The position numbers and the translations under genes are program-made. A model generated the notes under the pieces. It searched no databases and had not been told where the DNA came from. It saw nothing but the letters and a program-made list of their open reading frames with translations. Below, piece by piece: positions 34,791 through 45,381 of a DNA stretch of 64,000 nucleotides (position 1 is its first letter; each line of letters begins with the position of its first letter). The DNA comes from Mycobacterium sp. MFM001 (lineage in GTDB: Bacteria > Actinomycetota > Actinomycetes > Mycobacteriales > Mycobacteriaceae), in contig NZ_BFAB01000009.1 in assembly GCF_003402475.1 (NCBI RefSeq), forward strand, positions 117,144-181,143, given 5' to 3'.

Positions 34791-35978
34791 ATGCATCGGC
34801 CGCTGCGGGTTCTGGTTGTCGGCGCCGGTGTCGGCGGGATTTCCGTTGCCCGGGGACTGGTGCGCGACGGACATGACGTCACCGTGTTCGAACAGCGGCC
34901 CGACGTGTCCGCCGGTGGCGGTGCGGTGACGATATGGTCCAATGGCGCAACGGTTCTCGAGCAGCTGGGCGTCGACATGGACGGCGCCGGCCAGCTGCTC
35001 TCCACCGTGCGGGTCCTGACCGCGACGGGCCGCGCCATCGCCACCTTGGACCTGACAACCATCGAGGACCGGCTGGGCGCACCCGTGCGGATGGTTCCGC
35101 GCCGGGTGTTGCTGCAACGGCTGCTGGACGGCTTCCCGGTCGAACGCATCCGATGCGGCGCCCGGGCAGTCGAAGTGGTCGAGACGCCGAGCGGGGTGCG
35201 GATCGATTTCGACGACGGCAACTCGGCGGTGGGCGACGTGGTCATCGGCGCCGATGGCCTGCACTCGACAATTCGGCGTCTCGTCGGCGCGCGACCGGCG
35301 ACGCCGACCGGGTGGTGCAGCTGGCAGGGTTTGGCCAGCCTTCCTGAGGTCGCCGAGGGCCGCGTCGCGCTGATGATGATCGGTCCGCATGGAAATCTCG
35401 GCCTGTGGCCGGCCGGCGGCTTCGCCGTGCAGTGGTGGTTCGACCTGCCGTGGTCGGCGGACTTCGCCCGGCCGCAACGGCCGATCGAGATGATCCGGTC
35501 TCATTTCACCGGTTGGTCCGACGTGGTCGACCGCCTGCTGGCGACGTTGACCGACGACGACCTGGCCCGTTCACCGTTCCCGCACTTTCGCCACCCCATT
35601 CCGGGCGCCGGCCGCGGCGCGGTGACCTTGCTCGGCGACGCCGCGCACACGATGCCGCCCACGCTTGCGCAGGGCACCAATCAGGCCCTGCTCGACACGA
35701 TGGTGCTGCGTAAGGCTTTGCGCGAATTCCACCACGCCCCAAACGCGCTGCGCTGGTATGAGAACACCAGGCGGCGCAAGGTCCAGGCCGTGTCGTGGGT
35801 GACCACGCAACAGGTATCGCGCAGCGAGGCGCTGCTGCGGCCGGCTGCGATGATCTCGGATCGGTTGATGACCTGGGCGCTGGCAACGTTTCTGCGTTCG
35901 GTCAGTCATCACCGGATGTCCGTCGCGATCAGCCGCGAGCTCGAGGCCAGCGCTGTGGCCGCCGGGCTGCGGGGGTGA
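34791..35978 (+). CDS. FAD-dependent monooxygenase, PHBH-like (group A)
   Basis: 395-aa aromatic-hydroxylase-type flavoprotein. N-terminal VLVVGAGVGGISVARGL binds FAD, a DG-type motif is VIGADGLHSTIRRLVG, and GDAAHTMPPTLAQGTNQALLD is the second FAD motif. These enzymes hydroxylate phenols, quinones or related rings with NAD(P)H and oxygen. Start chosen at ATG 34791 with GAGG upstream. It overlaps the O-methyltransferase start by GTGA, suggesting hydroxylation followed by O-methylation of one compound. Confidence 0.88.
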   Translation: MHRPLRVLVVGAGVGGISVARGLVRDGHDVTVFEQRPDVSAGGGAVTIWSNGATVLEQLGVDMDGAGQLLSTVRVLTATGRAIATLDLTTIEDRLGAPVRMVPRRVLLQRLLDGFPVERIRCGARAVEVVETPSGVRIDFDDGNSAVGDVVIGADGLHSTIRRLVGARPATPTGWCSWQGLASLPEVAEGRVALMMIGPHGNLGLWPAGGFAVQWWFDLPWSADFARPQRPIEMIRSHFTGWSDVVDRLLATLTDDDLARSPFPHFRHPIPGAGRGAVTLLGDAAHTMPPTLAQGTNQALLDTMVLRKALREFHHAPNALRWYENTRRRKVQAVSWVTTQQVSRSEALLRPAAMISDRLMTWALATFLRSVSHHRMSVAISRELEASAVAAGLRG

Positions 35979-37141
35979 CGAGCACCATGGTGCCGCCGGC
36001 CGGGCTGGCCCGCATCGTCGAATGGATTCGCCACCATCTCTACCGAATCCACCAACGACTGATACCCGCGCCGGCGGCGATGCTGGAGATGCTCATCGCG
36101 GCGTGGACGTCGCAAGCGATCACGGTGGCCGCCCAACTCGGCGTCGCCGACGCCCTAACGGAGGGTCCGCTGCCGATCGATGAGTTGGCGGCGCGGGTGG
36201 GTGCCGACGCCGACGCGCTGCAGCGGTTGCTGCGGGCATTGATCAGCCGGGGCATCTTCCGTCGTTGCCGCGACGGCCGCTACGCGCTGAATTCCCTTGC
36301 CGGTACCCTGCGTTCGGCGGCGCCCGTGTCGATGGCCTGCGCTGCGCAGTTCTACGGGTCGGCCGAACAGCGACAACGCTGGACCCTGCTGGCGGATTCG
36401 GTGCGAACCGGCAGTGCCGTCGTCCCGGCGTTGCACGGCACCGGCAGCTTCGACTACTTCGCCGATCATCCTGAACAAGCCGAGCTGTTCAACCACACGA
36501 TGACAAGCATTTCGCAGTTGACGACGGCGGCGGTGGTGGCCGGCTACGACTTCAGCCGCTACCCGACGATCGTGGATGTCGGCGGCGGACAAGGCCAGCT
36601 GCTGGCCGCGATCATGCAAGCCGCGCCTGCCTCCCGCGGCGTGCTGTACGACCTGCCGGGTGTCGTGGCGTCAACGCCTAACCTGTTGTGTCAGAGCAAT
36701 ATTGCCGACCGGATACGAATCGTGACCGGCTCGTTCTTCGACAGCATTCCGAGTGGCGGCGACATCTACGTCTTGAAGAACATCCTTCACGACTGGCCCG
36801 ACGAGCAGGCGGTGCAGATCCTGCGCAATGTGCGCGCGGCGGCCGGGTCTCACGCCGCGGTGCTGCTGATCGAATTGGTCATCCCCGACCACGACCGCGA
36901 CTTTCCCGGAAAGTGGGCAGATCTGGAGATGCTGTTGAATCTGGCAGGCCGTGAACGCACCGCGGCCCAGTATCGAGACCTGCTCAGCCAGGCGGATTTC
37001 CGGATGACACGGGTGGTGCGCACCGCCTCGCCGCTCAGTGCGGTCGAGGCCAAGGCGGCCGCGGCAGGTAGGCACGAAGGGCGTCGGCGTAGGGGACGCG
37101 ACCCGCGGCCAGCTGCTCGGTCAGGTATTGCTCGAAGGTGA
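35975..37141 (+). CDS. O-methyltransferase, caffeate/hydroxyneurosporene type
   Basis: 388 aa. The N-terminal dimerisation/winged-helix part (about 25-120) is LEMLIAAWTSQAITVAAQLGV ... LPIDELAARVGADADALQRL. The catalytic part has motif I IVDVGGGQGQLLAAIM and LKNILHDWPDEQAVQIL with the His/Asp of this family. The fold ends near SPLSAVEAK; the remaining about 27 residues are Arg-rich and run 107 bases into the convergent gene, so the native stop may have been lost. GTG start overlaps the monooxygenase stop; ATG 35987 is an alternative. Confidence 0.85.
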   Translation: MTSTMVPPAGLARIVEWIRHHLYRIHQRLIPAPAAMLEMLIAAWTSQAITVAAQLGVADALTEGPLPIDELAARVGADADALQRLLRALISRGIFRRCRDGRYALNSLAGTLRSAAPVSMACAAQFYGSAEQRQRWTLLADSVRTGSAVVPALHGTGSFDYFADHPEQAELFNHTMTSISQLTTAAVVAGYDFSRYPTIVDVGGGQGQLLAAIMQAAPASRGVLYDLPGVVASTPNLLCQSNIADRIRIVTGSFFDSIPSGGDIYVLKNILHDWPDEQAVQILRNVRAAAGSHAAVLLIELVIPDHDRDFPGKWADLEMLLNLAGRERTAAQYRDLLSQADFRMTRVVRTASPLSAVEAKAAAAGRHEGRRRRGRDPRPAARSGIARR

Positions 37142-37841
37142 CCGTGCCCGCGGCGTGGTCGGGCGCCAGGTGGCCGCCGGCGCGGTAGGCCCGGAACACC
37201 TTGCCGGGCAGCCACACCGGGACAATCAGTCGTCGCTTTCCAACAATGGCAAGGTAGCTTCGGGCGAGGTCGGCAAGCGAGCGGACTTGCGGTCCACCGA
37301 AATCCGCTGCCCTGCCGACGGGTTCGCCGAGCGCGAGCCGGGCGAGCCGGTCCCCGACCTCACGCACGTCGACCGGCTGGAAACTCCAGCCGGTCGGCAG
37401 CACCAGGACGGGCGACTTGGCCAAGAAGCGCAGCAACACCGCGATCAAGTCGTGAAACTGCGTCGCCCGCAACACCGTCCACGGCAGACCCGATGTGGCG
37501 ACCAACTGCTCGTCGGCCACCTTCCGCCGGTAGAACCCGAACGGGACGCGGTCGACCCCGACGATGGAGGTGTACACCAGATGCGGTGAACCGGCTCGCT
37601 GGGCGGCGGCGACCAGGTGATCCACGTGCTCGGCGCATTGCACGATCGTGTCGACACCGGACACCGCTGCGTCGAGCCCGGCGCCGGTCCGGAGGTCGCC
37701 CGTGAAGTGTTCGACGTCGGCACGGTGAGGACGGCGCCCGCGGCTGAGAACGCGGACATTCGCGTCGGCGGTCAGGAGTTGGTCGACCACCACGCGGCCC
37801 AGGGTGCCGGTGCCGCCGGTGACCAAGACGGTGCTCGTCAT
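37035..37841 (-). CDS. NAD(P)-binding atypical SDR, NmrA-like
   Basis: 268 aa with the N-terminal VLVTGGTGTLGRVVVDQL nucleotide-binding motif, RVLSRGRRP (NADP preference) and a YTSIVGVDRVPFGFYRRK segment, as in NmrA-like or TMR-type proteins that bind NAD(P) and reduce quinones or act as redox sensors. The ATG at 37841 (MTSTVLVTGG) is chosen over an open extension. It is convergent with, and overlapped by, the O-methyltransferase end. Confidence 0.82.
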   Translation of the reverse strand: MTSTVLVTGGTGTLGRVVVDQLLTADANVRVLSRGRRPHRADVEHFTGDLRTGAGLDAAVSGVDTIVQCAEHVDHLVAAAQRAGSPHLVYTSIVGVDRVPFGFYRRKVADEQLVATSGLPWTVLRATQFHDLIAVLLRFLAKSPVLVLPTGWSFQPVDVREVGDRLARLALGEPVGRAADFGGPQVRSLADLARSYLAIVGKRRLIVPVWLPGKVFRAYRAGGHLAPDHAAGTVTFEQYLTEQLAAGRVPYADALRAYLPRPPWPRPH

Positions 37842-37891
37842 ATCGTCAGATTGCCATGCGGGCCCCGCGCCGTGACCGTTAGCGTGCGTAC

Positions 37892-38659
37892 ATGGTCGAT
37901 TTCGCTCTGCGCTCGTGCGGGTTGCGCGGACACGCGACATTTGCGCCCGACGAGCCCAAGCTGCGGGAGCGCCTGAAGGCCGAGACTCCGGCCGGAGAGG
38001 CATGGCGCTGCCTGCGGTGCGAGACGTTTGTCGTCGGCCCGCCGCGCCGCAGCGGTCCGGCGGATACCGCGCCCGAGATCCCGCGCGGACGATTGCTGCG
38101 GGACCGCACGCTGATGCGCGCGCTCGCCGTCGAACGTGCGGTCCGTGCCGTGGTCTTTCTGCTGTTGGCGGCCGGCGTGCTCAAGGTTCGCGGGTCACGC
38201 GAGCGGTTGCAGCAGGCGTTCGAGCAAGATCTTCCGTTGCTTCGCCCGCTGGGCAACCAGCTCGGCTGGAACCCGGACGACTCCAAGATCGTCCGCCACA
38301 TCGGGCACCTGTTTTCGCTGTCGTCGTCGACGTTCCTATGGATCGCGGTGGCCTTCACCGCATATGCGTTGATCGAGCTCGTCGAGGCGGTCGGTTTGTG
38401 GCTGGTGCGCCGGTGGGGCGAGTATTTCGCGGTGATCGCGACCAGTGTGTTCCTTCCGCTGGAAATCTACGAGCTGACAGAGAAGGTGACGACGCTGCGC
38501 GTCATCGCGTTCCTGGTCAACGTCGTCGCGGTGATCTGGCTGCTGTGGAGTAAACGGCTCTTCGGGCTCAACGGCGGAGCCGAAGCCTATTGGAAAGAAC
38601 ACCGAGCGGAAAGCCTGTTGACCGTCGAACGAGCGGGCTTGGAAGAAAACGGATCCTAA
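37892..38659 (+). CDS. DUF2127 integral membrane protein
   Basis: 255 aa. A soluble N-terminal part has cysteines in LRSCGLRGH and WRCLRCETF, which could bind zinc. Then come about four hydrophobic segments (AVVFLLLAAGVLKV, STFLWIAVAFTAYALIEL, EYFAVIATSVFLPLEIY, VIAFLVNVVAVIWLLW), the DUF2127 pattern. Function unknown. Its stop overlaps the rmlC stop by 4 bases. Divergent from the NmrA-like gene across 50 bases. Confidence 0.78.
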   Translation: MVDFALRSCGLRGHATFAPDEPKLRERLKAETPAGEAWRCLRCETFVVGPPRRSGPADTAPEIPRGRLLRDRTLMRALAVERAVRAVVFLLLAAGVLKVRGSRERLQQAFEQDLPLLRPLGNQLGWNPDDSKIVRHIGHLFSLSSSTFLWIAVAFTAYALIELVEAVGLWLVRRWGEYFAVIATSVFLPLEIYELTEKVTTLRVIAFLVNVVAVIWLLWSKRLFGLNGGAEAYWKEHRAESLLTVERAGLEENGS

Positions 38660-39261
38660 GTGTTGGCCCGCAGGCCCTCGACGAAAGCCTGTGTCGCTTC
38701 CCAGGTGGGCAGCAAGCCGGAGGCACTGACCTCCTCGAGAGTCGGTGCGGCCGCATCTCTTTCGGACAGCACCAGCTCGTAACCACCCGGCCAGTCGATT
38801 CCGACTGCCGGGTCGGTAGCCAGGATGGTGTGCTCGCGTTGCGGGTTGTACTCCGCGGAGCACAAGTACATCACCGTCGAGTTGTCCTGCAGTGCAAGGA
38901 ATCCGTGGGCCAGCCCTTCGGAGATGTACACCGACTTGCGGTCCTGGTCGTCGAGCACTGCCGACGTCCAGCGCCCGAATGTCGGTGAGCCGACCCGGAT
39001 GTCGACGACGACGTCGAATACCGAGCCGGACAGGCAGGTCACGTACTTGGCCTGGCTGGGCGGCAGCTGCGCGAAGTGCAGCCCGCGCAACACCCCCGCC
39101 GACGAGACAGAACAGTTGGCCTGCATGACATTCAGGCGGTGACCCGCGAACGCGGTGAATTCGCGGTCGGTCAGCCACTCGAAGAACATTCCGCGGGAAT
39201 CGCCGTGCACCGCTGGGGTGATCTCCCACGCGCCCGGGATGTCGAGTTCGCGTGCCTTCAT
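38656..39261 (-). CDS. rmlC: dTDP-4-dehydrorhamnose 3,5-epimerase
   Basis: 201-aa cupin enzyme of dTDP-L-rhamnose synthesis, which supplies the rhamnose of the arabinogalactan linker. Motifs: FFEWLTDREF, the active-site His in GVLRGLHFAQ, YISEGLAHGFLAL and YLCSAEYNP. It is one base downstream of rmlB, the Rv3464-Rv3465 order. Confidence 0.95.
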   Translation of the reverse strand: MKARELDIPGAWEITPAVHGDSRGMFFEWLTDREFTAFAGHRLNVMQANCSVSSAGVLRGLHFAQLPPSQAKYVTCLSGSVFDVVVDIRVGSPTFGRWTSAVLDDQDRKSVYISEGLAHGFLALQDNSTVMYLCSAEYNPQREHTILATDPAVGIDWPGGYELVLSERDAAAPTLEEVSASGLLPTWEATQAFVEGLRANT

Positions 39262-39262
39262 G

Positions 39263-40261
<999 letters not shown>

Positions 40262-40343
40262 CTAAAACCCTAGCCCGACGACGATGCGGGCCGCGCAAGG
40301 CCCGAGGAGGAGCCGGGCAATTAGGTGCAGCCCAGCAGCCGGA

Positions 40344-41204
40344 TCAACTTTTGGCTGACAGTCCCAGTGCGGCGGCGAGTTCGGTCAACGCCGGCACCAG
40401 ATTGTCGGGCTTGGTCAGAACCTGGATCGCCACGTGGTCGGCGCCGGCCTGCAGATGTTCGTCGAGGCGGGCGGCGATGGCATCGGGCGTCCCGTAGGCC
40501 ACCAGCGCGTCGATCAGCTTGTCGCTGCCCGGCTCGCGCACGTCGCTCTCGGTGAATCCCAGCCGGCGCCAGTTGTTCACGTAGTTGCTCAACCGCAGGT
40601 AGAAGCCGACGCTCTTGCGGCCGATCCGGCGGGCCTCCGCCGCGTCGGTGCCCAGCACCACCTTGTGTTCGGGCGCCAGAAACACCGTGTTGCCGACGAG
40701 TTCGCGGGCGTGTGCGGTGTGTTCGGGCGTGGTCAGATACGGATGAGCGCCGGCACTGCGCTGGGCGGCCAGCCGCAGCACCTTGGGGCCCAGCGCCGCG
40801 ATCACCCGCCGGCTGGTCGGCACCGTTGCCGCGTCGAGTTCGTCGAGGTAGCTCACCAGCGCGTCGTAGGGCTTTTGATACTCCTGGGTGTGCTCGGGGT
40901 GGCCGACGCCGATGCCGAGCAGAAACCGTCCCGGATAGGCCTTTTCGATGCGCTGGTAGGACTCGGCGACGGTCGCGGCCGGTGACGACCAGATGTTGAC
41001 GATCCCAGTGGCCAGCTGCAGCGCACTGGTTGCGGCCAGCGCCGGTTCCACCCACGAAAGGTCGGCGTCGGGCGATCCGCCGACCCAGGCCGCGCCGTAG
41101 CCCAGCGATTCGATCTGCTCCGCGAGGTCGGGGGAGAGGGTGCGGGTGCCCAGCCACACGCCGTAGCGGCCCAGGTCGGGTTTGAGCGAAACGGCCTCGG
41201 TCAT
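40344..41204 (-). CDS. LLM-class F420-dependent oxidoreductase, paralogue 1
   Basis: 286-aa luciferase-like monooxygenase-fold protein, probably using coenzyme F420. Family landmarks: LGYGAAWVGGSPDADL, FLLGIGVGHPEH, ALGPKVLRLAAQRSAGAHPYL and a TPDAIAARLDEHLQAGADHVA C-terminal part. It corresponds to Rv3463 in position between rmlB and infA. It is a close tandem paralogue of the next gene, 13 bases away. Substrate unknown. Confidence 0.87.
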   Translation of the reverse strand: MTEAVSLKPDLGRYGVWLGTRTLSPDLAEQIESLGYGAAWVGGSPDADLSWVEPALAATSALQLATGIVNIWSSPAATVAESYQRIEKAYPGRFLLGIGVGHPEHTQEYQKPYDALVSYLDELDAATVPTSRRVIAALGPKVLRLAAQRSAGAHPYLTTPEHTAHARELVGNTVFLAPEHKVVLGTDAAEARRIGRKSVGFYLRLSNYVNNWRRLGFTESDVREPGSDKLIDALVAYGTPDAIAARLDEHLQAGADHVAIQVLTKPDNLVPALTELAAALGLSAKS

Positions 41205-41217
41205 GTAGGTCCTTCGG

Positions 41218-42069
41218 TCAGGCGGGGTTCAGTCCGAGCGCGCCGGCGAGTTCGGCCAGCGCCGGCACCAGCTTCTCAGGTCGGGTCAGCACCTGCACAG
41301 CGACGTGGTCGGCGCCGGCGTCGAGGTGTTCGCCCAGCCGGGCGGCGATCGCGTCCGGGGTGCCGTAGGCGACGACGGCGTCGACCAGGCGGTCGCTGCC
41401 CGGGCGGGCGATGTCGTCGTCGGTGAAGCCCAGCCGCTTCCAGCTGTTCAGGTAGTTGGCCAGGTTGAGGTAGATGTCGAGGGCCTTGCGCCCGACCGCC
41501 CGCGCCTCCTCGGCGTCGGTGGTGAGCACCACCTTGTGTTCGGGCGCCAGGAACGCCGACGGGCCGATCAGTTCGCGGGCGTGTGCGGTGTGTTCGGGCG
41601 TGGTCAGGTAGGGATGGGCGCCGGCGCTGCGTTGGGCCGACAGGCCCAGCACCCGCGGCCCCAGCGCGGCGACCACTCGGCGCTCGGCGGGCACGCCGTA
41701 GTCGTCGAGGCGGTCCAGGTACTCCACCAGCGCGTCGTAGGGCTTGCGGTACTCGGTGTGGGCCTCGGGGTGGCCCACGCCAATACCCAGCAGGAAGCGG
41801 CCCGGGTAGGCCTTGTCGATGCGGTGGAATGACTCGGCCACCGGCTTGGCCGGCGCCGTCCAGATGTTGACGATGCCGGTCGCCACCTGCAGCGTCGTCG
41901 TCTGCGCCAGGATGGGCTCCACCCAGTCCAGCTCGGCCGGCGGCGAGCCGCCCACCCACACGGCGCCATAGCCCAGGGCCTCGATTTCCTTGGCCTGCTG
42001 GGGGGTGACACCGCGGCCGAACGACCCGAAACGGCCGAGGTTTGGTTTGCTTGCTGCTGCGTCAGTCAT
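41218..42069 (-). CDS. LLM-class F420-dependent oxidoreductase, paralogue 2
   Basis: 283 aa from the ATG at 42069 (MTDAAASKPNLGRFG); an extension to 42114 is open but non-homologous to paralogue 1. Shares ALGYGAVWVGGSPPAEL, FLLGIGVGHPEAHTEY, AALGPRVLGLSAQRSAGAHP and GTPDAIAARLGEHLDAGADH with its neighbour, so it is a tandem duplication. Transcribed away from infA. Confidence 0.87.
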   Translation of the reverse strand: MTDAAASKPNLGRFGSFGRGVTPQQAKEIEALGYGAVWVGGSPPAELDWVEPILAQTTTLQVATGIVNIWTAPAKPVAESFHRIDKAYPGRFLLGIGVGHPEAHTEYRKPYDALVEYLDRLDDYGVPAERRVVAALGPRVLGLSAQRSAGAHPYLTTPEHTAHARELIGPSAFLAPEHKVVLTTDAEEARAVGRKALDIYLNLANYLNSWKRLGFTDDDIARPGSDRLVDAVVAYGTPDAIAARLGEHLDAGADHVAVQVLTRPEKLVPALAELAGALGLNPA

Positions 42070-42304
42070 GGTGTGTGGAACCTGACGCGGGACGGCTGCT
42101 ATTCCGCTGGTCAAGCATTTTGGCGCAGCGCGGCAATGCGGGTATCGTGGAGCAACGGTGCGTCATCCGCGCCGGCTTTTTGCGTGCCCTGTCCTAGGAA
42201 TTTGCGGAATTTCCTAACATCGGCCCACGTTTTGAGTCGAGCGAATGCTGCGCCGATTCGGGCGGATACCCGACCGAACCCAAGACGAGAATCCCTGGAA
42301 GGTT

Positions 42305-42526
42305 ATGGCCAAGAAGGACGGTGCCATCGAGGTCGAGGGCCGCGTGGTCGAGCCCCTGCCCAATGCGATGTTCCGCATTGAGCTGGAAAACGGCCACAAG
42401 GTGCTCGCCCACATCAGCGGCAAGATGCGGCAGCACTACATCCGCATCCTGCCCGAGGACCGGGTGGTAGTGGAGCTGTCGCCCTACGACCTGTCCCGGG
42501 GCCGCATCGTGTACCGGTACAAGTGA
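42305..42526 (+). CDS. infA: Translation initiation factor IF-1
   Basis: 73-aa OB-fold protein ([20 protein letters not shown] ... RGRIVYRYK) that occupies the ribosomal A site during initiation. The 236-base gap from the LLM gene contains a TTGGCG/TATCGT promoter-like pair (around 42122-42150) and a long leader. First gene of the infA-rpmJ-rpsM-rpsK-rpsD-rpoA-rplQ operon. Confidence 0.97.
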
Positions 42527-42578
42527 CCAAGCCCGAACTATCCGACCAGCGAGAAGACAGAACAGGATCGAAACAGCC

Positions 42579-42692
42579 GTGAAGGTGAACCCGAGCGTCA
42601 AGCCGATCTGCGACAAGTGCAGGGTGATCCGCCGGCATGGGCGGGTCATGGTGATCTGCTCCGATCCGCGGCACAAGCAGCGCCAAGGCTGA
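42579..42692 (+). CDS. rpmJ: 50S ribosomal protein L36 (bL36)
   Basis: 37 aa, GTG start, beginning [14 protein letters not shown]. It is the zinc-binding form: CDKC near the N-terminus, a later Cys (VMVICSD) and His (PRHKQ). 52 bases after infA and 144 bases before rpsM. Confidence 0.95.
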
Positions 42693-42729
42693 GCCACACA
42701 CAACTGAATGCAGACCTCCCAGCACCACT

Positions 42730-42746
42730 GAGCGGATAGGCCGCTC
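42730..42746 (+). terminator. Small stem-loop between rpmJ and rpsM
   Basis: GAGCGG, a 5-base loop, CCGCTC: a perfect short hairpin with no T-run inside the ribosomal operon. It is more likely an RNA processing or attenuation element than a terminator. Confidence 0.3.
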
Positions 42747-42836
42747 ATCCACGCCCGGAACGGAGGCCGGGCCCCGGAGCAGTTGGCCGGGAACGGACTG
42801 GGATCAGACCTCCGCGAAGAAAGAGGAACGCCACTT

Positions 42837-43211
42837 ATGGCACGTCTAGTGGGCGTGGACCTTCCGCGCGACAAGCGCATGGAGGTCGCGCTGACCTACA
42901 TCTACGGCATCGGCCGTACCCGGTCGAACGAGATTCTGGCCGCTACCGGCATCGACCGGGATCTGCGTACCAAAGACCTCACCGACGAACAGCTGACCCA
43001 CCTGCGCGACTACATCGAGGCCAACCTCAAGATCGAGGGTGACTTGCGCCGTGAGGTGCAGGCCGACATCCGCCGCAAGATCGAGATCGGCTGCTACCAG
43101 GGCCTGCGGCACCGCCGCGGCCTGCCGGTGCGCGGCCAGCGCACCAAGACCAATGCGCGTACCCGCAAGGGCCCCAAGCGCACCATCGCAGGCAAGAAGA
43201 AGGCCAGGTAA
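42837..43211 (+). CDS. rpsM: 30S ribosomal protein S13 (uS13)
   Basis: 124 aa. [20 protein letters not shown] start and the typical C-terminus [18 protein letters not shown] contacting 16S rRNA head and tRNA. The open frame upstream (from 42783) is leader, since homology begins at MARLVG. Confidence 0.97.
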   Translation: MARLVGVDLPRDKRMEVALTYIYGIGRTRSNEILAATGIDRDLRTKDLTDEQLTHLRDYIEANLKIEGDLRREVQADIRRKIEIGCYQGLRHRRGLPVRGQRTKTNARTRKGPKRTIAGKKKAR

Positions 43212-43214
43212 CCC

Positions 43215-43628
43215 ATGCCACCCGCAAAGAAGGCCGCCGCAGCGAAGAAGGGTCAAAAGACCCGGCGGCGGGAAAAGAAGAACGTTCCGCACGGCGCGGC
43301 CCACATCAAGAGCACGTTCAACAACACGATCGTGACCATCACCGACCCGCAGGGCAACGTGATCGCCTGGGCGTCGTCAGGCCACGTCGGCTTCAAGGGC
43401 TCGCGTAAGTCGACGCCGTTCGCCGCTCAGCTGGCCGCCGAGAACGCCGCCCGCAAGGCCCAAGAGCACGGCGTGCGCAAGGTCGACGTGTTCGTCAAGG
43501 GCCCGGGTTCGGGCCGGGAGACCGCCATCCGGTCGCTGCAAGCCGCGGGCCTGGAGGTCGGCGCGATCTCGGACGTCACCCCGCAGCCGCACAACGGTGT
43601 CCGTCCACCCAAGCGTCGGAGGGTTTAG
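43215..43628 (+). CDS. rpsK: 30S ribosomal protein S11 (uS11)
   Basis: 137 aa. Lysine/alanine-rich N-terminal extension ([20 protein letters not shown]), then the S11 core [19 protein letters not shown] and C-terminal [17 protein letters not shown]. Three bases after rpsM. Confidence 0.97.
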   Translation: MPPAKKAAAAKKGQKTRRREKKNVPHGAAHIKSTFNNTIVTITDPQGNVIAWASSGHVGFKGSRKSTPFAAQLAAENAARKAQEHGVRKVDVFVKGPGSGRETAIRSLQAAGLEVGAISDVTPQPHNGVRPPKRRRV

Positions 43629-43630
43629 TC

Positions 43631-44236
43631 ATGGCTCGCTACACCGGACCCGTCACTCGCAAGTCGCGTCGGTTGCGCACCGACCTGGTCGGCGGGGATC
43701 AAGCATTCGAGAAGCGGCCCTACCCGCCCGGCCAGCACGGCCGCGCGCGGATCAAGGAAAGCGAATACCTGCTGCAGCTGCAGGAGAAGCAGAAGGCGCG
43801 CTTCACCTACGGCGTGATGGAAAAGCAGTTCCGCCGCTACTACGAAGAGGCGGTCCGCCGTCCCGGCAAGACCGGCGAGGAGCTGCTGCAGATCCTGGAA
43901 AGCCGGCTGGACAATGTCGTCTATCGCGCCGGGCTGGCTCGGACCCGTCGGATGGCCCGTCAGCTGGTCAGCCACGGCCACTTCCTGGTCAACGGCGTCA
44001 GCGTGAACATCCCGAGCTACCGGGTGTCGCAGTACGACATCATCGACATCAAGGACAAGTCGCTGAACACGCTGCCGTTCCAGATCGCGCGCGAGACCGC
44101 GGGCGACCGTCCGATCCCCAGCTGGCTGCAGGTGGTCGGCGAGCGTCAGCGCATCCTGATCCACCAACTGCCGGAGCGGGCTCAGATCGACATCCCGCTC
44201 ACCGAGCAGCTGATCGTCGAGTTCTACTCGAAGTAG
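43631..44236 (+). CDS. rpsD: 30S ribosomal protein S4 (uS4)
   Basis: 201 aa. MARYTGPVTRKSRRLRTDL start, S4 RNA-binding domain LDNVVYRAGLARTRRMARQL. It is the zinc-free form (no CxxC cluster), as usual in mycobacteria. 2 bases after rpsK; the 74-base gap to rpoA contains an 8-bp perfect hairpin. Confidence 0.97.
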   Translation: MARYTGPVTRKSRRLRTDLVGGDQAFEKRPYPPGQHGRARIKESEYLLQLQEKQKARFTYGVMEKQFRRYYEEAVRRPGKTGEELLQILESRLDNVVYRAGLARTRRMARQLVSHGHFLVNGVSVNIPSYRVSQYDIIDIKDKSLNTLPFQIARETAGDRPIPSWLQVVGERQRILIHQLPERAQIDIPLTEQLIVEFYSK

Positions 44237-44241
44237 TACCC

Positions 44242-44261
44242 CCTGTATCAACCGATACAGG
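44242..44261 (+). other. 8-bp perfect hairpin between rpsD and rpoA
   Basis: CCTGTATC, loop AACC, GATACAGG. There is no T-run, and rpoA must be transcribed through it, so an RNA-processing or stability role is more likely than termination. Confidence 0.4.
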
Positions 44262-44280
44262 TCTGAACGGCATCAAATAG

Positions 44281-45354
<1,074 letters not shown>

Positions 45355-45381
45355 GCAGCCTGCACTAACCAAGGAGTCCCA

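Noticed and set aside
37574..37610. TGAACC inside the NmrA-like gene as another SigL site
   Set aside because: No CGT-type -10 at 16 bases and it lies in coding sequence.
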